Positions 42,352-50,842 of a stretch of DNA of 64,000 nt are shown here, piece after piece; position 1 is the stretch's first letter; each line of letters starts with the position of its first letter. Origin of the DNA: Nitratidesulfovibrio sp. SRB-5 (GTDB taxonomy: Bacteria > Desulfobacterota > Desulfovibrionia > Desulfovibrionales > Desulfovibrionaceae); contig NZ_JAIOTY010000001.1 in NCBI RefSeq assembly GCF_019931275.1, forward strand, positions 868,001 to 932,000, read 5' to 3'. The notes under the pieces were generated by a model, which saw only the letters and a program-made list of their open reading frames with translations, was not told the DNA's origin and made no database searches. The position numbers and the translations under genes are program-made.

Positions 42352-43682
42352 CACTCACCCCCGCGCAGGGCCTGGATGGGATCCAGCGCGGCGGCCTGCC
42401 GCGCCGGGCGCAGCCCGAACACCAGCCCCACCGCCGTGGCCGCGGCAAGGGCCAGCAGAAACACCTTGGCCGACAGCACCATCTCGATGAGCCCCAGACG
42501 TTCCAGCATCTGGCCCATCAGTGCGCCCAGCAGCACCCCGCCCACCGCGCCGCACAGGGTCAACGCCAGCGATTCCATGAGAAATTGCAGCAGGATGGCC
42601 CGCCCCGGCGCACCCAGGGCCTTCTTGAGACCGATCTCCACCCGCCGCTCGGTGACCGAGAGCAGGAACAGGTTGGCCAGCACGAAACCGCCCACGATCA
42701 TGGCCGCCGCCGCCGTCACCCCCAGGAACAGCACCAGCCCGCCCTTGATGACGGACAGGAATTTCAGCACTTCGCGCGCGGTGAGTATGGTGAAGTCGTC
42801 GGGGTCTTCGGGCGCCAGGCGGTGCAGGTGGCGCAGCAGGCTGCGCAGGTCTTCCACGTGGGCGTCCATGCCCGCCGTGTCCTCGAACTTCACGCGCAGG
42901 GCGCGGAAGTAGCGGCGGTCCATGTTGAAGCGCTGGGTCAGCGTGGTGAGGGGAATGACCACGCGGTCGTCCACGTTGCCGCCGCCGCCGGACATGCCCC
43001 GGTACTGCATCAGTCCCACCACGGTGAACGGCACGCCGGACATCAGGAAAGTGCGGCCCACGGGGCTTTCGTCGCCGAACAGCTCGCGGGCGGGCTTGTC
43101 GCCCAGCAGGGCCACGCGGGCGCCGCGCTGCACGTCTTCCGCCGTCAGGTCGCGGCCTTCCACCAGCGGCCAGTTCCAGGCCCTGGCGTAGTTCTCGGTG
43201 GTACCCGCCACCAGCGACACGTCGTAGTTGTTGGATTCGTGCTTCAGGCGCACGTTGCCCTTGGAGCGCATGGGCAGCACGATGTACGCGCCCGGCAGCG
43301 ACTGGCGGATGCGCGCCGCGTCCTCCCAGGTAAGGGTAAGGGTGCGGGCGCCCACGGCGCGGTTGACGATGTTGCCGCCGAACACCAGCACCGCGTCCGG
43401 CCCGAACATGTCGGCGATTTCGTCGGCCTTCTTGGACGCGCCGTCCACGGCGGCCACGATGACCGTCAGCGAGGCGATGCCCAGCGACACGGCGGCGATG
43501 ACGAAGAAGCTGCGCAGCCGGTAGGCCAGCAGCGCGGAAAGGCCCAGCGTCGCGGCGCGCCAGCCTTCGCGCGCCAGCGCGGGCAGGCTCCGCCCGCCGA
43601 AACGGCCAGGTGCCGGACCAGTGGCCGAACCAATGGTCGGATCAGGTGCCGGGCCGGGTGCGGTGCCAGCCGGGGTGGTCAT
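42351..43682 (-). CDS. MacB/FtsX-type ABC transporter permease (first)
   Basis: A 443-residue permease of the same architecture as the next gene: helix at about residues 55-80 (SFFVIAAVSLGIASLTVIV), periplasmic domain, then three C-terminal helices. Coupling motif VEIGLKKALGAPGRAILLQFL. The first 35 residues are Pro/Gly/Ala-rich (APGPAPDPTIGSATGPAPG). Starts inside the ATPase stop (ATGA) and ends inside the next gene's start. The two permeases probably form a heterodimer. Confidence 0.9.
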   Translation of the reverse strand: MTTPAGTAPGPAPDPTIGSATGPAPGRFGGRSLPALAREGWRAATLGLSALLAYRLRSFFVIAAVSLGIASLTVIVAAVDGASKKADEIADMFGPDAVLVFGGNIVNRAVGARTLTLTWEDAARIRQSLPGAYIVLPMRSKGNVRLKHESNNYDVSLVAGTTENYARAWNWPLVEGRDLTAEDVQRGARVALLGDKPARELFGDESPVGRTFLMSGVPFTVVGLMQYRGMSGGGGNVDDRVVIPLTTLTQRFNMDRRYFRALRVKFEDTAGMDAHVEDLRSLLRHLHRLAPEDPDDFTILTAREVLKFLSVIKGGLVLFLGVTAAAAMIVGGFVLANLFLLSVTERRVEIGLKKALGAPGRAILLQFLMESLALTLCGAVGGVLLGALMGQMLERLGLIEMVLSAKVFLLALAAATAVGLVFGLRPARQAAALDPIQALRGGE

Positions 43683-44431
43683 GCCGGGGCTCCACCTGCC
43701 GCCGCGCCGCCCTGCAGGCCGTCGCTTTCGATGACCCCGTCGCGGATGACGATGCGCCGCCGCGCGCGGGCGGCGGTTTCCGCGTCGTGGGTCACCACCA
43801 CCACGGCCTTGCCGGTGCGGTTGATGTCCGCGAGCAGGTCCAGGATGTCCGCGCTGGTGGTGGAATCGAGCTGGCCGGTGGGTTCGTCGGCCAGGATAAG
43901 GGCGGGGTCGTTCAGCAGGGCGCGGGCCAGGGCCACGCGCTGCTGCTGCCCGCCGGAAAGGCGCGCGGGCACGAAGTCCATGCGGTCGCCCAGGCCCACG
44001 CGGTGCAGCAGGTCTTCCGCCCGCTTGCGTTGGGCACGCAGGTTCTTGTGGCTGTACAGGCCGGGCAGCAGCACGTTGTCCAGCGCCGTGGCGTAGGGGA
44101 TGAGGTAGAAGTTCTGGAACACGAAGCCGGTCAGCTGGTTGCGTGCCTCCGACCGGGCGTCGTCGTCCAGGTGCGACACGTCGTGCCCGTCCAGCACGTA
44201 GCGGCCCGATGTGGGGCTGTCCAGCAGGCCCAGGATGTGCAGCAGCGTGGACTTGCCGGAGCCGGAAGACCCCTGGATGGCCACGAACTCGCCGCGCGCG
44301 ATGGAAAAGCTGACGCCGCGCAGCACGTCCACGGTCAGGTCGCCCTGCGTGAAGCTGCGGGTGATGCCGGACAGCTCGACCAGCGGCGCAGCGGGCGCGC
44401 CGTCGGGAGTGGAAATGGGGGGCGTGCTCAT
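43679..44431 (-). CDS. MacB/LolD-type ABC transporter ATPase
   Basis: A 250-residue nucleotide-binding subunit. Walker A IQGSSGSGKSTLLHILG, Q-loop TGFVFQNFYLIPYATALDNV, signature ARLSGGQQQRVALARAL, Walker B LILADEPTGQLDS, H-loop VVVTHDAE. The N-terminal 18 residues are Pro/Ala-rich. It overlaps the first permease by 4 nt and begins 13 nt after the HlyD-type gene. Confidence 0.95.
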   Translation of the reverse strand: MSTPPISTPDGAPAAPLVELSGITRSFTQGDLTVDVLRGVSFSIARGEFVAIQGSSGSGKSTLLHILGLLDSPTSGRYVLDGHDVSHLDDDARSEARNQLTGFVFQNFYLIPYATALDNVLLPGLYSHKNLRAQRKRAEDLLHRVGLGDRMDFVPARLSGGQQQRVALARALLNDPALILADEPTGQLDSTTSADILDLLADINRTGKAVVVVTHDAETAARARRRIVIRDGVIESDGLQGGAAAGGAPA

Positions 44432-44444
44432 GCCGTGCGCCCCG

Positions 44445-45746
44445 CTACCTGCCCGGTCGCCCGGAGCCGGGGCCGCCGCCCTGTCCACCAGATCCGCCGG
44501 AACCGCCCGGCGTCTGTTCGGGCCGCCCGCCGCCGCGCGAAGTGGGCAGCACCACCTTGGTGCCCACCACGTCGCCCTCGGCCAGCCCTTCCAGCACCTC
44601 GCTGGTCTCGGCACCGGCCAGGCCGATGCGGGGCCGCACCCGGCGGATGGCGCCATCACCCTGCACGAACACCACCTGTTCGCCGCCCACCCATTTCAGG
44701 GCCTCGTTGGGCACGGCCAGCACGTTGTCCTTCTGCTGCACCACGATGCGACACTGGGTGGTCATTTCGGGCCGCAGGTCGGTGGATGTCTGCGGGGTAA
44801 GGCGCACCAGCGCCCGGTAGTACACGATGTTGTCGCGGATTTCCGGCTGCGGGTAGATCTGGTTCACCGTGCCGCCAAAGGTGCGGCCGGGCAGCGAATC
44901 CACGCGGAATTCCACAGTCATGCCGGGGGTTATCTGGCCCACGTCGGTTTCATCCACGTAGATCCACATCTCCAGCCGGGTGGGGTCCAGCACGGTGATC
45001 AGGTTGGCCACCTGAAAGCCCGCCACCACGGTTTCGCCGCCCTGCGCCGTGACCTCGCTGACCACGCCGTCCAGCGGGGCGCGGATCACCGAATAGGACA
45101 GGCGCACGTTGGTGGCCTCCAGCGCGGACTGCGCTTCGTTCACGGCTTCGCGCGCGGTCTTGATGGCCAGCGTCGATTCGCGTTGCAGGCGGTCCAGGGT
45201 GGCCTTGCGCGCGGCCAGGGTGTTGCCGGTGGTTTCCGATTGCTGCTTCGCCTCGTCCAGGGTGTTGCGGGCGTCCAGATCCTGTTCCACCAGGGTGCGG
45301 CGGCGCTTCAGGTTCAGGGCGGCGTAGTCGTAGTCGGCCTGCGCGGCGGCCATCTGGGCTTCTGCCTCGCGGATTTGCAGGGGGTACGAGGCCTCCACGC
45401 GGGCAAGCTCGGACTGGGCCTTGCGCAGGGTGGCCTCGGCCTGGTCCTGCTGGGCGCGCTGCTCGCGGTCGTCGATTTCGGCGATGATCTGCCCGGCCTT
45501 CACCGCGTCGCCCACCTTGACGTGCATGGTGCGGATGATGCCGGTGAACCGGGTGCCGGTCTTCACGATGGCGCCCACCTCGGGCTTGATGATGCCCGTG
45601 GCGTCCAGCACCTTGCGCACGGTTGCCCGGCTGACGGTGGCGGTCTGGGTGATTTCGGTGCGGCCTTCGCGCCGCGACAGGAAGTAGGCGGCAATCAGGG
45701 CCACGGCGAGGGCGATGGCGAGGCCGATGATGATCTTCTTGCGCAT
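44445..45746 (-). CDS. MacA/HlyD-type periplasmic adaptor protein
   Basis: A 433-residue membrane-fusion protein: N-terminal anchor MRKKIIIGLAIALAVALIAAYF, a lipoyl/biotinyl half-motif around GTRFTGIIRTMHVKVGDAVK, a long coiled-coil hairpin (about residues 95-190, QAEATLRKAQSELARVEASY), beta-barrel and membrane-proximal domains, and a Gly-rich tail (GGSGGSGGQGGGPGSG). With the ATPase and two permeases it forms a MacAB-like exporter; an outer-membrane TolC partner is not in this window. ATG 45746 is chosen because it directly begins the anchor. The 354-bp gap 45747-46100 shows only a TATAGT (45888-45893, minus) that might be its -10. Confidence 0.9.
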   Translation of the reverse strand: MRKKIIIGLAIALAVALIAAYFLSRREGRTEITQTATVSRATVRKVLDATGIIKPEVGAIVKTGTRFTGIIRTMHVKVGDAVKAGQIIAEIDDREQRAQQDQAEATLRKAQSELARVEASYPLQIREAEAQMAAAQADYDYAALNLKRRRTLVEQDLDARNTLDEAKQQSETTGNTLAARKATLDRLQRESTLAIKTAREAVNEAQSALEATNVRLSYSVIRAPLDGVVSEVTAQGGETVVAGFQVANLITVLDPTRLEMWIYVDETDVGQITPGMTVEFRVDSLPGRTFGGTVNQIYPQPEIRDNIVYYRALVRLTPQTSTDLRPEMTTQCRIVVQQKDNVLAVPNEALKWVGGEQVVFVQGDGAIRRVRPRIGLAGAETSEVLEGLAEGDVVGTKVVLPTSRGGGRPEQTPGGSGGSGGQGGGPGSGRPGR

Positions 45747-46100
45747 GGGGTTCCCGTGTCCGTGAGGTAATGGGAGGTATGGCGGTATGGGCAGTGGGAA
45801 GGGATGGTCCCTTGGGGCAAACGTGGCGCCGTGCCGCGTTGGCGGTTCGGCCCCGCGCGTGGCGTGCGGGGGGCGGGCAATGCCGGGACTATAAGTGTTC
45901 GCGCGGCGAAGGGGAAGGGCATGCGCCGGATGTAACGGCAAGGAGCGTGATGTTGTTGCCGCATGGGGGCGGCGCGGACAGGAAAACGGCGCGGGGTGGT
46001 TGCTGGCTTTTGATTGCTGCCGCGCGGTGGTTTCCGCGCGGCTTCCGCGGCGGCCCCGTCAGCCGATGCCTGTCCGGTGGGGGGAGGGGACGCGGGCGGG

Positions 46101-47147
46101 CTAGTCGCCGGGCCGCAGGGCGGTCAACCTGCCCGGCTCCCCATATCTGTCCGATCCGCCAGGCCCGTCGGCCAGGCGCAGGCCAAAGCCCGCCCACAGT
46201 TCCGCCAGCAGTTCCGTGCCGGGTTCCATGTCGGGCGAACCGGCCACATGGCGGTTGCGGAAGAAGGAGTGCAACTCGCGCGCGGCGGCGGGCAGTTCGG
46301 CCCTGTGCAGCAGTTCCGCGCCGGGGGCGGCCAGATCGGGGAAGTGGTCCAGGGTGGCCCAGGCGTGGGACAGGGCCAGGGAAAGGCGCATCACCAGCGG
46401 GCGCACGGCGCGCAGGTAGGTGGCGGTATCGCCGGTGCGGGCGTGGTCGTCGGCCAACATGCGCAGCCAGGTGCGCGCGTCCGCCGAGGTGGCGTGGCCC
46501 AGGTCTGCGGCAAAGGCATGCAGCAGGGCGGTGCGGGCGCGCTCGGAAAGTTCCTGCCGCAGCACCTTGCGCAGCAGCCCGTCGCGGAAGTCCCAGGCCT
46601 TGCGGGCGGCGTCGTATTCACCGAACAGGCGCGAAACGGCGGTGAGCAGCACGGCGTGGCGGTCCTGCCGGGGAGCGCCGTCGGCAGTGCGCAGGGGCAC
46701 GGGCAGCCGCCCCTTGTTCACCAGGCGGGTCAGTTCGCGCCAGTACAGGGCGTAGCGCATGTGGGCGTCGTGTTCCGGCCCGTAGATGCCGGGGTGGAAG
46801 ACCAGTACCCAGCCCTGCGGGGCGGGGATGGCTGCCGTCATTGCGGTAGGGGCAGTAGGGGCAGTAGGGGCCTTGGGGGCGGTGGAGGCAGCAGGGGCAG
46901 TGGGCGCGGCAGAAGCGGAAGACGCCGTGCGCGGGCGGGGTGCGTGGCGATCCGGGGCCAGTTCGGCCAGCGCCGCGCCGAAGTCTTCGGGCACAAGGAT
47001 GCGCGCAATGCGCACCACGTCGGAAAGGCCGCGTGCAGCCCCGGCGATAACGCCCAGTTCCTCCCGCGCGGCCTGGGGGCCGGTGCCGCCTTCCGGGCCG
47101 CGCAGGCTCTCCGGCAGGGTTGCTTCCACATCCACCGAAATGCGCAT
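46101..47147 (-). CDS. Protein of unknown function with Ala/Pro/Thr linker
   Basis: A 348-residue soluble protein, no family recognised. Residues about 1-75 look folded (RISVDVEATLPESLRG; VVRIARILVPEDFGAAL), followed by a low-complexity linker of TAP/TAPKAPTAPTAPTA repeats (about 78-105), then a helical C-terminal part rich in Arg and Leu (LYWRELTRLVNKGRLPVPL; LLRKVLRQELSERARTALL). AAGGAG precedes ATG 47147. The linker DNA carries a G-quadruplex motif on the template strand. Confidence 0.7.
   Translation of the reverse strand: MRISVDVEATLPESLRGPEGGTGPQAAREELGVIAGAARGLSDVVRIARILVPEDFGAALAELAPDRHAPRPRTASSASAAPTAPAASTAPKAPTAPTAPTAMTAAIPAPQGWVLVFHPGIYGPEHDAHMRYALYWRELTRLVNKGRLPVPLRTADGAPRQDRHAVLLTAVSRLFGEYDAARKAWDFRDGLLRKVLRQELSERARTALLHAFAADLGHATSADARTWLRMLADDHARTGDTATYLRAVRPLVMRLSLALSHAWATLDHFPDLAAPGAELLHRAELPAAARELHSFFRNRHVAGSPDMEPGTELLAELWAGFGLRLADGPGGSDRYGEPGRLTALRPGD
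46849..46879 (+). other. G-quadruplex motif
   Basis: GGGG-CAGTA-GGGG-CAGTA-GGGG-CCTT-GGGGG, four runs of at least four G with loops of 5, 5 and 4. It lies inside the coding region of the unknown gene, on the strand used as transcription template. Confidence 0.8.
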
Positions 47148-47354
47148 GGGGTGCTCCTTGCATCGCGCCACCCGCGGAATGCGGGGACGCGCCCCACCAT
47201 GTAGAGGAAGCGCGAAGCCGGGTCAACCGTCCGGCGGAAGCGGTTTTCCAAGGCCCGGCGCGGGCTGCGGCCACAGGGGCTGATTTCGGAAGCGTCCGGC
47301 CCGGTTTCGGGCCGTCCCGAAAATGGACGTGCGGCAAAGTGTGCGCCGGGGGTG

Positions 47355-47384
47355 TTGACACTGCCGCGAGCGGATTTAGCTAAT
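47355..47384 (+). promoter_or_regulatory. Promoter for the hsp20 pair
   Basis: Perfect TTGACA at 47355-47360, 18 nt, then GCTAAT at 47379-47384 within the palindrome TTAGCTAA. About 90 nt before the first Hsp20 start. No CIRCE element and no convincing heat-shock-sigma consensus is visible. Confidence 0.5.
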
Positions 47385-47478
47385 TGCCGGAAAGGGTGCG
47401 GCCATCCTGTTATATTTGCATGCCGCCGCACTGTGGCAATGGAAAATCATGAACGTGCCGAACCAAGGAGGTACCATC

Positions 47479-47907
47479 ATGGTGATTGACTTCAGCACAC
47501 TGTACGACATGCCGAAAAGTTTCGAGAGGATGTTCGACGAGATGTCGCGTTTGCATTCGTTCAGCTCGCGGCGCACTGCATACCCGTTGCTGAACGTGCA
47601 TGAGAACGAAGACGGCTACACCGTGGACGTCAGCGTTCCCGGCGTGGCACCTGGAGACGTGGAACTGACCCTTACCGACCGCAACCTGATCATCAAGGGC
47701 GAGCGCAAGGCCACCGAGGGCAGATACTTCCGGCAGGAACGCCTTTCCGGCTCGTTCCAGCGCATCCTGAGCCTGAACGTGCCCGTGGACCGCGACCGCG
47801 TTTCCGCCCGCAGCGAGAACGGCATCCTGCGGGTGACCCTGCCCAAGGCCGAAGCCGTGAAGCCGCGCAAGATCGCCGTCGAAGCGCAGGCAGGAGGTGT
47901 GCAGTGA
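47479..47907 (+). CDS. Hsp20 small heat-shock protein (first)
   Basis: A 142-residue alpha-crystallin-domain holdase that keeps unfolding proteins soluble. ACD strands: YPLLNVHENEDGYTVDVSVP, GVAPGDVELTLTDRNLIIKG, FQRILSLNVPVDRDRVSA, and the conserved NGILRVTLPKAE. AAGGAGG lies 7 nt before ATG 47479. TGA overlaps the next start (TGATG), so the two are cotranslated. Confidence 0.95.
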   Translation: MVIDFSTLYDMPKSFERMFDEMSRLHSFSSRRTAYPLLNVHENEDGYTVDVSVPGVAPGDVELTLTDRNLIIKGERKATEGRYFRQERLSGSFQRILSLNVPVDRDRVSARSENGILRVTLPKAEAVKPRKIAVEAQAGGVQ

Positions 47908-48338
47908 TGACCGACATTACCGAACGCAACGCCAGTGTGGCCCGCACCGGTGAAACCGGCGGCGCCGAACGGTCCGCCTCGGTACGCGAAGGAAGCGCCG
48001 CGCGCATCGAGCGTTTTTCTCCCGCCACAGACATCATCGAGCAGGCCGACGGTTTTCACATCCTGATGGACCTGCCCGGTGTGCCGCCGGACGGTCTGAC
48101 CATCGACCTCGAGGAGAACGAGGTCACTGTCACCGGGCGCAGCAGCTACGCCCCGGCGGGCAACGACCGGCGCATGCACGCCGAGTTCGACGCCGTGGAG
48201 TTCGTGCGCACCTTCACCCTGTCGGACATGGTGGACAGGGAGCGCATCCGCGCCGTGCTCAAGGACGGGGTACTGAACCTGTTCCTGCCCAAGGCGGAAG
48301 CGGCCAAGCCGCGGCGCATCGAAATCTCGCAGGGATAA
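47907..48338 (+). CDS. Hsp20 small heat-shock protein (second)
   Basis: A 143-residue paralogue with an N-terminal arm (about 35 residues, Ser/Ala/Gly-rich) and an ACD: RFSPATDIIEQADGFHILMD, LPGVPPDGLTIDLEENEVTV, EFVRTFTLSDMVDRERIRA, DGVLNLFLPKAE. The start is ATG 47907 or GTG 47904; AGGAGG fits both. Paired small heat-shock proteins of this kind may form mixed oligomers. Confidence 0.94.
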   Translation: MTDITERNASVARTGETGGAERSASVREGSAARIERFSPATDIIEQADGFHILMDLPGVPPDGLTIDLEENEVTVTGRSSYAPAGNDRRMHAEFDAVEFVRTFTLSDMVDRERIRAVLKDGVLNLFLPKAEAAKPRRIEISQG

Positions 48339-48346
48339 CGCCAAAT

Positions 48347-48634
48347 TGTCTTTTTGTCCGTTGGCGTCCGACCCGAAGGGCGCGTAGCGTGCCCGTTAGG
48401 CGAGTTTGCGAGCCTTACGGGCACGCTACGCGGTCAAACGTCCCCTGCCATTGCTCTGCTGTCCTTATCCGTAAGATTCGCTTCGCTCACCTAACGGCTA
48501 AGGCTCGGTCAAATACGGTAAGAGCGCGTTGCGGTCCTCATCCGTAAGGCTCGAAGACTCGCCAACGGCTGAGGCATATTTCCTCATGGCAGGCTCGTTT
48601 TCCTCGTCAACGAACAAAAATCCTGCTTTGGCGG
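48347..48634. repeat. Composite intergenic repeat, copy 2
   Basis: Same module order as 20847-21084: CTTTTTGTCC, GTCCGACCCGAAGGGCGCG, a long hairpin (48381-48432; about 21 bp with one mismatch, GCGTAGCGTGCCCGT and complement), then two inverted units at 48467-48499 and 48540-48570 (ATCCGTAAG...AACGGCT), then CGAACAAAAATCCTGC. It fills the gap after the hsp20 operon. Confidence 0.82.
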
Positions 48635-48682
48635 TCTTGAGCAAGGGCCGTCGCCCGTGATGCCATCCCCACCGTCGCAATG

Positions 48683-48713
48683 AAAAGGCCCCCGGCAATG
48701 CCGGGGGCCTTTT
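48683..48713. terminator. Bidirectional terminator between hsp20 and corA
   Basis: AAAAGGCCCCCGGC and GCCGGGGGCCTTTT form a 14-bp stem with a tiny loop, AAAA and TTTT at the ends. It serves convergent corA (minus, stop 48788) and read-through from the repeat side. Confidence 0.9.
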
Positions 48714-48787
48714 CGCATCGGGCAGGCACGCTTCGCGCCCTTCGGGTCCATTGGCCAACGGGCGCAAGGACAATCGGGGAACAGCCC

Positions 48788-50092
48788 CTACCGGAACCAG
48801 CCGCGCTTGTGGAAGAACCACATCATGCCTCCGGCCACCGCCAGCATGCCGCCCAGCGCCACGTAGTAGCCGTAGTCCCAGTCCAGTTCGGGCATGTGGC
48901 GGAAGTTCATGCCGTAGATGCCCGCGATGACCGAGAGAGGCATGCACACCGCCGTGAGCACGGTGAGCACCCGGATGCGGTGGTCGGTGCGGCGTTGCAG
49001 GACCAGCAGGTAGAACTGGTACAGGTCGCGCAGGCGCATTTCCAGCCGGGCCTGGCTGCGGGCCAGATGACTCTGGTTGTCCATGATGTCGCGCAGGCCC
49101 TCGCGCTGGCTGGTCAGGGGCAGGGCGGTGGCCTGTAATGTCTGGAGCGTGGCCAGGCAGTAGAACTGGTCCTCGAACTGGATGGACAGCCGGGTGATGG
49201 CGCGCTTCAGCGGCAGGATGTCGTCGGGGCTGACCGCGTCGGGGGTGTCGTCCAGTAGTTCGGCCAGCTGTTCCACGTGCGTGCGGGCTTCCATGTAGAA
49301 GTGCACGTTGGCGTCGATGCAGGCGTCCAGCAGAAAGATGAGCAGGGCCTGCACGCTGGCCTGGAGCGGCGCGTTGCCGGAGCGGATCATTTGCACCAGT
49401 TTGTCCAGCAGGGGGATGTGTTCGTCGTGCAGGGTGATCATGCGGCCCGGCAGGCAGAGCACGGTCAGGTAGCGGCCATGCAGCGCGATCCAGTCGTGGC
49501 GGGTGGGCAGGTGGACCATGATGCCCGAGGGGAACACGCTGACTTCGGGGTAGCGGCGCGGCGCAAGGCAGGCCTCGGTCACGTCGTCGGGCAGGTCGTA
49601 GGGGGCCAGGAAGCGGCCAAGGTCGTCGCGCGAGGTGGTGGTGACGTCATGCCATATTACGGCAGGCCTCGTGGACTCGGCACTGCCTGGCCATATTACG
49701 GCAGGCCCCGTGGACTCGGCACCGTTTGCCGTCATGTCGGCAGGCCTCGTGGACTCTGCACCGTCCGACGGCATGGCGGCGGACCTCGCTGGCTCGGCAC
49801 CGTTTGCCGTCATGTCGGCAGGCCTCGTGGGCTCGGCCTCGTCCGATGGGATGGCGGCGGGCCTCGCGGGCTCGGCCTCGCCTGGCCACATGACATCGGG
49901 AACGGGTGCATCCACCCCGTTTGCCATGGCGGGTTCGGGCGCCCGAGGGCAGGCGCCGTTCGGCGTCACGGGCGCTTCCGTACCGGGCGGCATTGCGGCA
50001 ATGGTGCAGTCCGGTGCCAGGTGCAGGGTGCGCACGCGCAGGCTGCCCATGGAGGGAACGGCATCCGGGGGAGACGTGAGGGCGGTGGTCAT
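48788..50092 (-). CDS. corA: CorA-family divalent cation transporter
   Basis: A 434-residue Mg/Co/Ni channel-type transporter. The C-terminus has two helices, LTVLTAVCMPLSVIAGIYGMNF and YYVALGGMLAVAGGMMWFF, with the signature YGMNF; the long coiled-coil stalk precedes them (QSHLARSQARLEMRLRDLYQ). The N-terminal about 125 residues are unusual: a run of 13-residue repeats of the type EPTRPADMTANGA. ATG 50092 is preceded by GGAG; ATG 50119 has none. Confidence 0.92.
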   Translation of the reverse strand: MTTALTSPPDAVPSMGSLRVRTLHLAPDCTIAAMPPGTEAPVTPNGACPRAPEPAMANGVDAPVPDVMWPGEAEPARPAAIPSDEAEPTRPADMTANGAEPARSAAMPSDGAESTRPADMTANGAESTGPAVIWPGSAESTRPAVIWHDVTTTSRDDLGRFLAPYDLPDDVTEACLAPRRYPEVSVFPSGIMVHLPTRHDWIALHGRYLTVLCLPGRMITLHDEHIPLLDKLVQMIRSGNAPLQASVQALLIFLLDACIDANVHFYMEARTHVEQLAELLDDTPDAVSPDDILPLKRAITRLSIQFEDQFYCLATLQTLQATALPLTSQREGLRDIMDNQSHLARSQARLEMRLRDLYQFYLLVLQRRTDHRIRVLTVLTAVCMPLSVIAGIYGMNFRHMPELDWDYGYYVALGGMLAVAGGMMWFFHKRGWFR

Positions 50093-50315
50093 GGCGGCTA
50101 TGCTCCGGAAAAAGCGCATCGCGCGGGTGCGTTGATGGGGGCGTGTGTACCATCATTCATGGCGTTGCGTAAGGGCGTGCGTACCGGGCACGCCCTGCGG
50201 GAGCTACCCATGCGGCCCCATGCCGACCGACGCGGACCACACGGACCACGTGGACTGGTGCCGACCAGTCCGGCCCTATCCGGCCCGATCCGGCTCGATC
50301 CGGCTTCAGTCTAGA

Positions 50316-50474
50316 TGCCCGGGTTGCCTCCGTTTCACGCGCCGTCCGAGGGGTGCAGGCCACCCGGCAGCGTCCGACGGGTGCCTTTTGGGCTTGCCTT
50401 CGCCGCCCTGCGGGGGTAAGGAAGCCGTTCCGCAACACCCCGCCCGACCACAGGTGCCAACCTGTGGTTTTTTT
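50316..50474 (+). ncRNA. Candidate structured small RNA with terminator
   Basis: No open frame fits. On the plus strand, GGGTTGC (50321-50327) can pair with GCAACACCC (50432-50440), enclosing CCGTC...GACGG (50342-50380) with inner GGGTG/CACCC, and GGCTTGCCTT...AAGGAAGCC (50391-50426). A textbook terminator follows: CCACAGGT-GCCA-ACCTGTGG plus seven T (50448-50474). No promoter is obvious upstream and no known RNA family was matched. The rest of the 750-bp gap 50093-50842 has a GGGCGTGC/GCACGCCC hairpin at 50173-50195 and otherwise nothing. Confidence 0.45.
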
Positions 50475-50842
50475 GCGGCGGTGGATGCTTTGCCACGGCC
50501 ATGCCGCCGGTTTTCCATAATCCCCAAACAGTTGCGTCCACGGGCCGATGCCCGCCGCGCCCGGACCGAGCGTCCGGGGGCAGTGCGTCGTCCGCCCACA
50601 GATATTGAGGACGCGTCGCGGAATGCAGGCCGCGTCGGGGGAAAGGGCCGGGTCGGCGCGCGGCGCATTGTTGCGGGGTACACGGATGCGGGCATGCACC
50701 CCGCCGGGTGCCGTTTCGTTCCCTTGCCGGGAATGGACGGCCAACGGGCGCGGGGGGGATTCATTCTTTTCCGGGACGGCGCGAACACCTGGCGGCATGG
50801 CTGCCGGGCTGCCGCGCCACCCGACAAGCGAAAGGTGTGTTG

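Noticed and set aside
42585-44096. A 503-codon plus-strand open frame across the permease/ATPase genes
   Set aside because: Antisense to well-defined ABC transporter motifs; Gln/His/Arg-rich shadow.
50316-50474. Known SRP, 6S or cobalamin/TPP riboswitch
   Set aside because: None of the conserved core sequences I know for those families is present, so it is reported only as an unassigned candidate.
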